Below, piece by piece: positions 1 to 7,808 of a DNA stretch of 64,000 bases. The notes under the pieces are model-generated. The model was not told the origin of the DNA, ran no database searches, and saw nothing but the letters and a program-made list of their open reading frames with translations. The position numbers were made by a program, and so were the translations under genes. Each line of letters opens with the position of its first letter. The stretch's first letter is position 1. Source of the DNA: Sulfurospirillum arsenophilum NBRC 109478 (GTDB taxonomy: Bacteria > Campylobacterota > Campylobacteria > Campylobacterales > Sulfurospirillaceae); assembly GCF_000813345.1 (NCBI RefSeq), contig NZ_BBQF01000003.1:248001-312000 (forward strand), written 5' to 3'.

Positions 1-2
1 TG

Positions 3-167
3 GAAGATTTGGATGCCAAGATCGCGCAGATCAACCAGCGTGATTCACACATCGTTATTCGAAGTGATGCTAAAACCCCTTTTGAATATGTGGTCAAAGT
101 CATTGATACATGTAAAAAACATCACATTAGTACCTTTGCTATTCAAACAGCGCGAGTAAGTCCATGA
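3..167 (+). CDS. exbD: ExbD-type biopolymer transport protein, C-terminal fragment
   Basis: The window opens inside this gene; about 54 C-terminal residues are visible in the frame that starts at base 3 and ends at the TGA at 165-167. The fragment ends in IVIRSDAKTPFEYVVKVID, which fits the periplasmic domain of ExbD (family knowledge: RxD..xxxyxxvvxvmd). ExbD is the periplasm-facing partner of ExbB in the proton channel that energises TonB. Its stop overlaps the tonB start as ATGA, so the two are translationally coupled. ExbB is presumably just upstream, outside the window. Confidence 0.8.
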   Translation, partial: EDLDAKIAQINQRDSHIVIRSDAKTPFEYVVKVIDTCKKHHISTFAIQTARVSP

Positions 168-844
168 AAACATCGCATTTAGCATTCGCAATACTGGGGA
201 GCGTCTCTTTACATGTAATGATTGCGTATGCTCTTTTTATGGGAAATATGGCAATTCCAAAACCTTCTTTGCGAGAGTTTGTGGTGAGCAATGTCATGCT
301 TTTAGAAGAGCCATTACCTAATACATTGAAAGAAGAGATCAAGAAAGAAGTTCCCGTTAAACCAGAGCCTATCGTAGAAAAAAAATCTGAAAAAAATGTG
401 AAAAAAGAGCTGGTCAAAGCAGCAGTACCCATTAAAGAGTCCATGAGTACATCATCATCTACAACCAGTGAGTCTTTTGCAGAACAAACCATAGAAATGC
501 CTTCATCTGTTAAAGCACAGGAAAAAGTGTCTGTGGCATCTTCGCGTCAAAGCGATGATCTACTCTCACGCTATCTTGCCAAAGTGAGGCACAAAATCCA
601 AGAGAGCTTACATTACCCCTCTATGGCTAGAAAAATGGGAATAGAGGGTGAGGCGGTGGTACAGTTTTTAATCCATGCCAATGGTATGGTCGATGCCTCT
701 TCTATCAAGATAGCAAAGTCGAGTGGAAAGGCTGTTTTGGATCGCAATGCTGTAGATGCTGTTCTCGAAGCGATTCCGTTTGAATTGCCTCCTAAAGAGG
801 ATTTAGAGATTGTTATACCTGTCGTTTTTAAGCTTACATCCTAA
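164..844 (+). CDS. tonB: TonB energy transducer
   Basis: This 226-residue protein has one N-terminal membrane helix (about residues 7-28) and a Lys/Glu/Pro-rich periplasmic linker (about 50-85). The C-terminal TonB domain starts near residue 130 and contains the typical HYPSMARKMGIEGEAVVQF stretch. TonB carries energy from ExbBD to outer-membrane receptors. The start overlaps the exbD stop. It heads a run that continues into haemoglobin, binding-protein, permease and ATPase genes, so it most likely serves the receptor at 4334-6418. One TTACATGTAA palindrome lies within the coding region at 209-218. Confidence 0.93.
   Translation: MKTSHLAFAILGSVSLHVMIAYALFMGNMAIPKPSLREFVVSNVMLLEEPLPNTLKEEIKKEVPVKPEPIVEKKSEKNVKKELVKAAVPIKESMSTSSSTTSESFAEQTIEMPSSVKAQEKVSVASSRQSDDLLSRYLAKVRHKIQESLHYPSMARKMGIEGEAVVQFLIHANGMVDASSIKIAKSSGKAVLDRNAVDAVLEAIPFELPPKEDLEIVIPVVFKLTS
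209..218. repeat. TTACATGTAA palindrome, first of 29 copies in the window
   Basis: This 10-bp perfect palindrome, often extended to TTTACATGTAAA, was found by eye at 29 start positions. Inside genes (18): 209, 3684, 4120, 13315, 15775, 16373, 16423, 18614, 22259, 23665 (forms the selD stop), 33423, 38819, 40371, 41749, 44442, 46479, 46926, 63232. Between genes (11): 1404, 6423, 12205, 14834, 27328, 31173, 32509, 37392, 43456, 55912, 57441. Near-matches lie at 106, 50541 and 51454. In coding frames it gives mostly LHV or (F/L/V)TCK. Chance expectation at about 40% GC is roughly 0.2. Confidence 0.95.
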
Positions 845-853
845 GGAAAAGTC

Positions 854-1399
854 ATGTGCAATGGTCATCATTTTCTTCATAAACCTGCTGTTACCCAAAA
901 GAGCGAAAGCCTTCAATGGAGTCGTATAAATTTAAAAGCGTCTTTGCCTCCGATTATATTTCCAACGCCTAATTTTTTAGCCAATGTGGGTGTTGATGTA
1001 ATCGCTAAAATTGTTTTGCATCACCATCGTTTATTGCAAAAGAGCAGTATTGCCCCTATGTATCCGACGGATGAATCTCATTTTTTAGAAGGCGTTTCTA
1101 AAGCGAGCCATTTTCTCATCGAAGCCTTAGGTGGCGAAAAAGTCTATACGTTTAGTTATGGACCACCCGCTCTATGTCGCACACACGCTCCTTTTGTCAT
1201 TGATGATGAGGCAAGAGGTGTATGGCTTATGCTGTACAAACAAACCCTACACGATCTTCATTTTCCCAAAGAATTGATCAAGGAGTTTTGGAATTGGATC
1301 GAGCCTTTTTCCATGCGTATGGTCAACCGTCGAAGTTCAACAGTGCCTATGAAACGTTTTTTGTATGAAGATATGAAAGCGGAGTTTGGGCTTATTTAA
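854..1399 (+). CDS. Group II-like truncated haemoglobin
   Basis: The 181-residue protein has a core (about residues 45-165) with the pattern of group II truncated haemoglobins such as mycobacterial HbO: GG.(K)VYTFSYGPPALCRTHAPF. The HAPF histidine (residue 111) would be the proximal haem ligand, and Trp124 in RGVWLMLY matches the conserved G8 tryptophan. About 40 extra N-terminal residues, Cys/His-rich at the tip, precede the globin fold. It lies in the middle of an iron-uptake operon, 9 bp after tonB. Family roles include O2 or NO handling and haem binding. A role in iron release from the siderophore or in coping with NO is inference. Confidence 0.72.
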   Translation: MCNGHHFLHKPAVTQKSESLQWSRINLKASLPPIIFPTPNFLANVGVDVIAKIVLHHHRLLQKSSIAPMYPTDESHFLEGVSKASHFLIEALGGEKVYTFSYGPPALCRTHAPFVIDDEARGVWLMLYKQTLHDLHFPKELIKEFWNWIEPFSMRMVNRRSSTVPMKRFLYEDMKAEFGLI

Positions 1400-1421
1400 T
1401 TTTTTACATGTAAGGATAAAG

Positions 1422-2444
1422 ATGCGAATTTTAAGAGTTATTGGAAGTGTATTACTTCTGTTAAGCAGTGCATACACTAGAGAAATTATTGATATGAGTG
1501 GCAAAAAAGTTGAAATTCCCGAGACTATCACCAAAGTGTTTGGCACGTCACCACCATCAACGTATATGCTTTATACGATTGATTCGTCCTTAATTGTAGG
1601 GCTTAATTTTAACCATGCCCGTGGCAATAATGAATCTACCAATATGCTCGATTCTCGCTTTATGGCGCTTCCTGTAGTAGGTGGTCTTCAAGGGGGAGGC
1701 AATAATATGAACCGTGAGACCTTGCTCTCTTTGCATCCTGATGTCGTTTTTTTGTGGAACAACGATGCTTCCAGCCAGCTTGCGCAGTATCTGTTTGAGA
1801 GTAGTAAAATTCCTAGCATCAGCGTCGATCTTGAGAGTGTCGAGAGCTTACCCAAAGCGTATCTCTTTTTTGGTGATATTTTAGGAAAACAGGAACGCGC
1901 TGGGATTCTCTCAGCCTATGCAACCGCTGCGCTTGAAAAGACCCAAGCGATTGTCAAAACATTTGCAAGCAAACGCGCCGTTGTTTATTACGCAGAAGGG
2001 GCAGATGGGCTAGCTACCGAGTGTGATCAGTCATTTCACTACGAAGCGATTAAATTTGCAGGTGGCATCAACCCCCATTTATGTGCGACAAAAAGCGGTC
2101 TTGGGCTTGAAAAAGTCTCTTTGGAGCAGGTGATTTTGTACAACCCTGATGTCATCATCGCGCAAGAGCGGGAATTTTTTGAAAAAGTAAAGAGTGATTC
2201 TAGGTGGAGCTCTATCAAGGCGGTTCGTGAGAGAAAGATTTTTTTAGTGCCCAAAGTGCCATTTAACTGGATCGACAGACCCCCTTCGTTTATGAGACTC
2301 TTAGGTCTGCGTTGGCTGACCCATGTGCTTTACAATACGCCAGATGTAAATCAGTTTACCCAAGAGATGAAAGTGTTTTATAAACTCTTTTTAAATATTG
2401 ATCTTTCTGAGCAACAGATTAACCAAATTTTAGGTCATGTATGA
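1422..2444 (+). CDS. Periplasmic binding protein of a FecB/BtuF-type ABC importer
   Basis: This is a 340-residue class III solute-binding protein. It has a signal peptide (MRILRVIGSVLLLLSSAYT), an early DMSGKKVEIPETITKV motif, and the late VSLEQVILYNPDVIIA and NWIDRPPSFMRLLGLRW stretches seen in campylobacterotal iron or corrinoid binding proteins. There is no lipobox cysteine. I chose the ATG at 1422 because AAGGA sits just upstream; the reading frame is open back to 1386, which would place the start inside the previous gene. The stop overlaps the permease start (ATGA). The ligand, probably a ferric chelate, is inferred from the neighbouring tonB and receptor. Confidence 0.85.
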   Translation: MRILRVIGSVLLLLSSAYTREIIDMSGKKVEIPETITKVFGTSPPSTYMLYTIDSSLIVGLNFNHARGNNESTNMLDSRFMALPVVGGLQGGGNNMNRETLLSLHPDVVFLWNNDASSQLAQYLFESSKIPSISVDLESVESLPKAYLFFGDILGKQERAGILSAYATAALEKTQAIVKTFASKRAVVYYAEGADGLATECDQSFHYEAIKFAGGINPHLCATKSGLGLEKVSLEQVILYNPDVIIAQEREFFEKVKSDSRWSSIKAVRERKIFLVPKVPFNWIDRPPSFMRLLGLRWLTHVLYNTPDVNQFTQEMKVFYKLFLNIDLSEQQINQILGHV

Positions 2445-3459
2445 AAAATTCGTTACTCTTTGGGCTCATTATCACCATTCTTGTGGCAAGTTCGCTGATC
2501 TCTTTGGCATTAGGTCGCTATGAGATCAACCCTAATACGCTTATGCAGTTACTTTTATGGAAAGCCCTAAACATCGGCACTGCACCACACGATGTAATGC
2601 TTCTTTCAAACATTATTTTTGACATTCGCTTGCCACGGATTTTAGCCGTTGTACTTGTGGGCGCGGCACTTTCTGTTTCAGGAGGAGCATTTCAAGCAAT
2701 GTTTGTGAACCCTTTGGTTTCCCCAGGAATTTTGGGTGTGCTTGCAGGGGCTTCTTTTGGAGCAGCCCTTGGCATAATGATTTCTAAAAATTGGTTAGGC
2801 GTACAACTTTTTGCTTTTTTGTTTGGCTTTGTCGCAGTCTTGGTTGCTCTTGGTGTTGCCAAAATTTACGGACGAAATGGTTCTCAAACGATTCTTTTGG
2901 TTTTAGGTGGGGTCATCTCTAGCTCGCTTTTTTCGGCATTGCTCTCCGTTGTCAAATTTGTCGCCGATCCGTACAATAAACTTCCAACCATTGTCTATTG
3001 GCTTATGGGCTCTTTTAGTTCGGTTGATATGAAGATGGTCGCCAGTGTCGCATTGCCTCTGCTTGTAAGCACGGTAGTGTTGTCCCCCTCATGGGCAAAT
3101 ACCTCAATGTCTTAAGTCTGGGCGATGAGGATGCCAAAGCGTTGGGTGTGCGGGTAACATGGGTGCGTAACAGTGCTATTTTACTGGCAACCTTGCTCAG
3201 TACGCTCACCGTGGTGGTTGCGGGGATGATCGGTTGGGTTGGGCTTATCATACCGCATATTGCGCGCTTTTTAGTAGGAGCCGATAACCGTGTTCTACTT
3301 CCCATGTGTGCTCTTTTGGGTGCCACGTTTTTAGTCATCGTCGATACCCTATGCCGTACGTCCATGAGCATTGAAATTCCTATTGGTATTGCGACATCGC
3401 TCATTGGTATTCCCATCTTTGTGTTTGCCCTTCGCAACGCGAAAAAAGGGTTTGCATGA
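2441..3459 (+). pseudogene. FecCD/BtuC-family permease interrupted by a frameshift
   Basis: The permease is split over two frames. The first part runs from 2441 to a TAA at 3113-3115 and carries the usual hydrophobic helices. The second part continues in the next frame from about 3091 to 3459 and begins with the conserved KYLNVLSLGDEDAKALGV. Adding one C to the CCCCC run at 3084-3088 would read SPLMGKYLNVLSLG and restore a normal protein of about 340 residues with the C-terminal PHIARFLVG motif. The stretch between is clearly homologous sequence, so this is a single-base frameshift in one gene, not two genes. It may be a real mutation or a sequencing error. The flanking binding-protein and ATPase genes are intact. 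Confidence 0.85.
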
Positions 3460-4241
3460 GTTTTTACAGCGCTCAAAATCTTCATTTTTCCTACGACAAC
3501 ACACCTATTTTACACGGCGTTGACATTACAATTGAAGAGGGAAGTATCGTCTCTCTTTTAGGAGCGAATGGAACAGGTAAAAGTACACTAATGAAGCTTT
3601 TTTTAGGACTTCTAAGCCCCCGAAGTGGTGAGGTGATCTTAAAGGGAAAGCCATTGTCGAGCTATTCTATAAAAGAACGCGCTTTACATGTAAGTTATGT
3701 GCCACAAAGTACGCAAGTTGCGTTTGCTTTTTGCGCACGTGATATTGTGGTCATGGGGCGCATCGCTTTTGAGTCATGGTTTCAAAAACCAAGTAAAATA
3801 GATATAGACTTAGCGCGTATAGCGATGGAGCGTCTGGGTATTTTGCATTTGGAAAAGCGTACCTTTCAAACGCTGAGTGGCGGCGAAAAACAGTTGGTTT
3901 TAATTGCAAGATCCTTAGCGCAAGGGGCGAAAATTTTGGTGATGGACGAGCCAGTCTCTGGGTTGGATTATGGCAATCAACTGCGCCTTTTGGAGACGAT
4001 TATACGTCTTTCGAAAGAAGGGTACACCTTTTTAAAATCAACTCATTTTCCTGAACACGCACTTATGCTAGGTGGCTACACCTATGCGCTTAAAGAGGGT
4101 CAGATTTTAGCGCATGGGATTACATGTAAAACCATTACACAAGAGTTGATTAATGAGCTTTACCATACCAATATAAAACTCAAGCAAACGACATGTGGCT
4201 ATCCTGTGTGTATTCCATCGTTTGTTCATACTAAGCATTAA
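3456..4241 (+). CDS. ABC importer ATPase of the FecE/BtuD family
   Basis: The 261-residue ATPase has Walker A GANGTGKST (about residue 34), the signature LSGGEKQ, Walker B ILVMDEP and the H-loop STHFPEHA. It is expected to power the permease encoded just upstream, which it overlaps by ATGA. Together with the binding protein it would import a TonB-delivered iron chelate into the cytoplasm. Two TTACATGTAA copies lie in the gene (3684-3693 and 4120-4129). The C-terminal tail after about residue 240 is short and Cys-containing. Confidence 0.9.
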   Translation: MSFYSAQNLHFSYDNTPILHGVDITIEEGSIVSLLGANGTGKSTLMKLFLGLLSPRSGEVILKGKPLSSYSIKERALHVSYVPQSTQVAFAFCARDIVVMGRIAFESWFQKPSKIDIDLARIAMERLGILHLEKRTFQTLSGGEKQLVLIARSLAQGAKILVMDEPVSGLDYGNQLRLLETIIRLSKEGYTFLKSTHFPEHALMLGGYTYALKEGQILAHGITCKTITQELINELYHTNIKLKQTTCGYPVCIPSFVHTKH

Positions 4242-4333
4242 GAGATTGTGGTGTCTGTTTTGGGTAGGGCATATATAGCGTTATATAAAATAAAACATAA
4301 TGTTTTTGGCAAACATTTTTAAGGAGAAAAGGA

Positions 4334-6418
4334 ATGAAACAGAAGATTGGCTTTGGCTTGGTACTCTCGTTGATCACTGCATCCGTGTTGATGGGTGAGA
4401 CATTTGAGTTAGGAAAAATTGAGGTGAGCGATTCAAAAGAGATCGGGCAATCTTCAACTACGACTGTACTTGATTCACAAACGATGCAAGATTTGGAGCG
4501 CACAACGGTGGTTGATGCACTCAATACACTCTCAGGTGTTAACATTCAAAACGGTGGTGGCAGAAACGAGCAGATGATAATGCTCAGAGGTTTTGATGTG
4601 AAGCATGCACCTCTTTTTATTGACGGTATTCCTGTTGCTGTACCGTACGATGGTTATGTGGACTTTAGCCGTTTTACCACCTATGATCTTTCCCAAATTG
4701 AGGTGAGTAAAGGACTAACATCCGTACTTCTTGGACCAAACACTTTTGCAGGTGCGATCAATATGGTTACTAAAAAACCGACCAAAGCGTTTGAAGGCGA
4801 AGTAGGCGTAGGAGCTTTTAGCGGTAATGGAAAAGATGGTTACATCACCGCTGGAACCAATCAAGGAAGCTTTTATGGCATCGTTTCACTCTCGGGTACG
4901 CAAAAAGATAGCTATCCACTTTCAGATGATTTTCCCAGTGGTATGAAGTACGAAGAGGGTGGCAGTCGCAATAACTCTTCGTCCAAAGATAACAAGGTAA
5001 ACCTCAAAGTAGGCTATACACCTAATAATACGGATGAATACTCTTTTAACTACATTAAACAGCACGCAACCAAAGATGTACCTGTTTTCTCAGGCATCAT
5101 TGATGGAACCGTGATTGCGGATAACACAACGGGTAAGCCAGGAGGAACGGTACACTTTTGGAAATGGGACTATTGGGACAAAGAGAGTTTTTACTTCTTA
5201 TCAAAAACCGATTTTGATGCATGGTATGTTAAGACAAGGCTCTATTACGATCAGTTCCAAAATAAACTTGATATGTACACCAATACGTCCTATACAACAC
5301 TCGCAAGTGCTTCAACACCGTATGATGATAACACCAAAGGAGCTTCGGTTGAAACAGGAGTAAAACTTTTTGAAAATGACACGTTAAAATTTGCATTGCA
5401 TCATCAAATAGATACGCATAAAGAGCTCTCAACGCCATCGTATGAGATGCAAGACGATATCTCTTCGTTTGGCGTAGAGTATAAAAGAGCTCTAACCAAC
5501 AGTACAGCGTTGATCTTTGGTGCAAGTTACGACAAAGAAGAGGCTCAAAAAGCACCCAATACCAACTATGGTGCAACGGGAGTTTCATTTACGCAAGGAG
5601 CTGCGAGCAATGCAGGTGGTACGGCAATTAACAGTTATACAACGCAGAAAAATTTTGAGTTAGGCGAAGCCAGTGCTTTAAATCCTATGGTCAAACTTGA
5701 GACTAAAATTGATGAAACAACTTCTGTTTATGGAGGCGTTTCGAAAAAAAGTCGGATTCCTTCCATTAAAGACAGGTACTCCTATAAGCTAGGAAATTAT
5801 ATCCCCAATCCTGATTTGGAAGAAGAGAGTATTGTTAATTATGAGGTAGGTGGTGTCAAGTCGTTTGAGTTTGTCACCTTTAAAACAGCACTCTTTTATG
5901 CAAAAATTGATGACTACATTCAAAATGCCTATGTGCCTATCTGGTATAACAAAGGAACGACACATACTCAACAACAACAATTAAAAAATATTGGCGAAGT
6001 GAGTGAAAAAGGATTTGAGCTGGAAGCTTCGTTTATGCTCTCAGAAAGCCTTAGTTTTGATGGTAGTTATACACGTCTTGATATGCAAAATGAGACCGAT
6101 AGCAGTGTGAAAATCACGGATGTGCCAAAACATAAATTCTTCGCTTCGACCAATTATGCGTTTAACAAGTCACTCTCGTGGATTACCTCTTTTGAGTATG
6201 ATTCTGAGCGTTTAAGCAATTATGTACTTTCCAATAGCACTATTTACTATTCATCAGGTTCAGCTTCTATTTGGGGAACAAAAGTGGTCTACAAACCGAC
6301 AAAAGAGTTGGCACTTGAGGCAGGTGTTAAAAACCTTTTTGATGAAAATTACTACGTCAGTTATGGCTATCCAGAAGCTGGGCGTGTCTTTTATGGCAAC
6401 ATCAAATATAAGTTTTAG
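4334..6418 (+). CDS. TonB-dependent siderophore-type outer-membrane receptor
   Basis: This 694-residue receptor has a signal peptide (about 1-21) and a TonB-box-like FELGKIEVSD. The plug domain follows (about 45-165) with LSGVNIQNGGGRNEQMIMLRG and the GPNTFAGAINMVTKKP motif. The C-terminal beta-barrel ends in the aromatic YGNIKYKF, which is typical for Bam-dependent insertion. It lies 92 bp after the ABC operon and has a good AAGGAG upstream, so it may have its own promoter. The sequence looks like a ferric-siderophore receptor of the FhuA/PfeA type. The exact ligand cannot be read from sequence. Confidence 0.88.
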   Translation: MKQKIGFGLVLSLITASVLMGETFELGKIEVSDSKEIGQSSTTTVLDSQTMQDLERTTVVDALNTLSGVNIQNGGGRNEQMIMLRGFDVKHAPLFIDGIPVAVPYDGYVDFSRFTTYDLSQIEVSKGLTSVLLGPNTFAGAINMVTKKPTKAFEGEVGVGAFSGNGKDGYITAGTNQGSFYGIVSLSGTQKDSYPLSDDFPSGMKYEEGGSRNNSSSKDNKVNLKVGYTPNNTDEYSFNYIKQHATKDVPVFSGIIDGTVIADNTTGKPGGTVHFWKWDYWDKESFYFLSKTDFDAWYVKTRLYYDQFQNKLDMYTNTSYTTLASASTPYDDNTKGASVETGVKLFENDTLKFALHHQIDTHKELSTPSYEMQDDISSFGVEYKRALTNSTALIFGASYDKEEAQKAPNTNYGATGVSFTQGAASNAGGTAINSYTTQKNFELGEASALNPMVKLETKIDETTSVYGGVSKKSRIPSIKDRYSYKLGNYIPNPDLEEESIVNYEVGGVKSFEFVTFKTALFYAKIDDYIQNAYVPIWYNKGTTHTQQQQLKNIGEVSEKGFELEASFMLSESLSFDGSYTRLDMQNETDSSVKITDVPKHKFFASTNYAFNKSLSWITSFEYDSERLSNYVLSNSTIYYSSGSASIWGTKVVYKPTKELALEAGVKNLFDENYYVSYGYPEAGRVFYGNIKYKF

Positions 6419-6437
6419 GCTTTTACATGTAAAGAGA

Positions 6438-6465
6438 GTTCAGGGAGATTTAAAGCTCCCTGAAC
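6438..6465 (+). terminator. Hairpin after the siderophore receptor gene
   Basis: A 10-bp perfect stem (GTTCAGGGAG / CTCCCTGAAC) with an 8-base loop lies 20 bp after the receptor stop. There is only a weak T-rich tail. It directly follows a TTACATGTAA palindrome at 6423-6432. The rest of the gap to 6748 is AT-rich and has no credible gene; it probably holds the promoter of the formate dehydrogenase operon. Confidence 0.65.
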
Positions 6466-6748
6466 TATACTTTGACATCCGCTATAACTCTCCAAACAAT
6501 ATGCTTAATTTGCATATTTAAGTTAGTTTTAAGTTTTTAAACTACTCTTTTTATGCCATTCTCACCTAAGCAAATCTGTGGTACATTTTCTAAAAATCGG
6601 TAAACAGTTGTTTACTGAAGTTGCATAATGTATCGTAAAAAAAGGGTTTTGTTTCTACAAAGATACCGTGCCTTCCCTTGTTTTCGAGCTTTTTAAACTG
6701 CTTCAACGCATTCAGACTAAATCGGTCTGCTTTTGTTGACTTTAAGAA

Positions 6749-7507
6749 ATGAGGAACAAAGACGTGATAAATAAAGAATCGGTTAATAAAGCCCGCTCAC
6801 TCTACTATGGCTTTTTGAGCAAAATGTTTATTTTTACAACGAGTGCAGATCGTTATTTAGGAATTAACGAAGCGCTTGAAGTGATGATACAAAATCCTAT
6901 TGATGAAAATTCAGGCGAAGCGCTCAAAGAAATTCAAGCTTTTTTAAACACCTACACGCAAAGTGCATTGATTCAAGAATACGATGACATCTTCCACAAC
7001 CCTGCCTACAAAGTTGTTCGCAATACTGCTTCGTACTACGATGAAGGCGTTGAGAGCGGTCATCAACGACTGGCTGTTAAAAACTTCTTAGCCAAAACCA
7101 AAATCAGACGCGATGAAAACAATTTCAAAGAGAATGAAGACAGTGTTGGGTTTATCTTCACCTTTATGCACGAACTCATTGAACTCATTATGCAAGACCA
7201 AAAAGAGTATGAAAACATCCAACATTGCCTCTTTACCGAAGTGATTAATCCTTTTGTGGATGAGTTTGTCATCAACGTTTATGAGCACCCTATGGCTAAA
7301 GCCTACAAATCTATTGCGATTGTTTTAAACGCGTTCATCACTTTTGAACGTATGTACTTTGAAGTGGCAAAACCACCTTTTAAAGAGAAAGTAAGAGTTC
7401 AAAAACCCGTCGAAGTGATCTCCGGAGCAGAAGCAAAAAGACGTGCTGAGAATAAAGCTAAAAAAATGGCAGGGCTTGAGGCAAAAGTGGAGCGTGCAGT
7501 ACGCTAG
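6749..7507 (+). CDS. TorD/DmsD-type chaperone for formate dehydrogenase
   Basis: A 252-residue mostly helical protein with the EYDDIFHNPA and FMHELIELI pattern of the TorD/DmsD redox-enzyme maturation chaperones, followed by a Lys/Arg/Ala-rich tail (about 215-252). Such proteins bind the Tat leader or the apo-form of a molybdopterin enzyme until the cofactor is inserted. It heads the fdh operon, which supports a dedicated role for FdhA. The ATG at 6749 has little upstream signal. A GTG at 6764 is preceded by GAGGA and may be the true start. Confidence 0.8.
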   Translation: MRNKDVINKESVNKARSLYYGFLSKMFIFTTSADRYLGINEALEVMIQNPIDENSGEALKEIQAFLNTYTQSALIQEYDDIFHNPAYKVVRNTASYYDEGVESGHQRLAVKNFLAKTKIRRDENNFKENEDSVGFIFTFMHELIELIMQDQKEYENIQHCLFTEVINPFVDEFVINVYEHPMAKAYKSIAIVLNAFITFERMYFEVAKPPFKEKVRVQKPVEVISGAEAKRRAENKAKKMAGLEAKVERAVR

Positions 7508-7591
7508 TAACCTAAAGAGGTTGCTCAAGAAAATGGTGATTTTTTTGAGCAATCTCTTGCAAAAGAGATTAATTTATACAAGGAGCATTGT

Positions 7592-7789
7592 ATGAATGAG
7601 AGCAGACGTGGCTTTGTTGCAAAAGCTGCACTGGTGGGTGCTGTCGCAGCCGTTGGTGTCGTAGGTGCACAAGCGAGTTCTTCTGGTTCAAAAAGTACAA
7701 ATGGCGTTGTTGTAGGTAAATCTAAAAAGAAAGAGATTACTTATAAGAAAACACAAGCATGGGAAGATTATTACAAATCTGCCCTATAA
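7592..7789 (+). CDS. Small Tat-leader protein of the formate dehydrogenase locus
   Basis: This 65-residue protein starts ESRRGFVAKAALVGAVAAVG, a twin-arginine-like signal, then has a short Ser/Gly/Lys region and ends TYKKTQAWEDYYKSAL. It matches the small formate-dehydrogenase-region Tat-target family found in front of fdhA in many proteobacteria. AAGGAG precedes the ATG, and fdhA follows 19 bp later. Its role is unknown; an accessory small subunit of the periplasmic enzyme is a plausible guess. Confidence 0.8.
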   Translation: MNESRRGFVAKAALVGAVAAVGVVGAQASSSGSKSTNGVVVGKSKKKEITYKKTQAWEDYYKSAL

Positions 7790-7808
7790 AAATAGGAGGC
7801 ATAGAGTT

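Noticed and set aside
3084-3088. Phase-variable homopolymer tract in the permease gene
   Set aside because: Five Cs are too few for typical slipped-strand switching; campylobacterotal contingency tracts are usually eight or more.
4242-4333. A Fur box before the siderophore receptor gene
   Set aside because: The gap is AT-rich and has partial matches, but no convincing 19-bp Fur palindrome could be picked out by eye.
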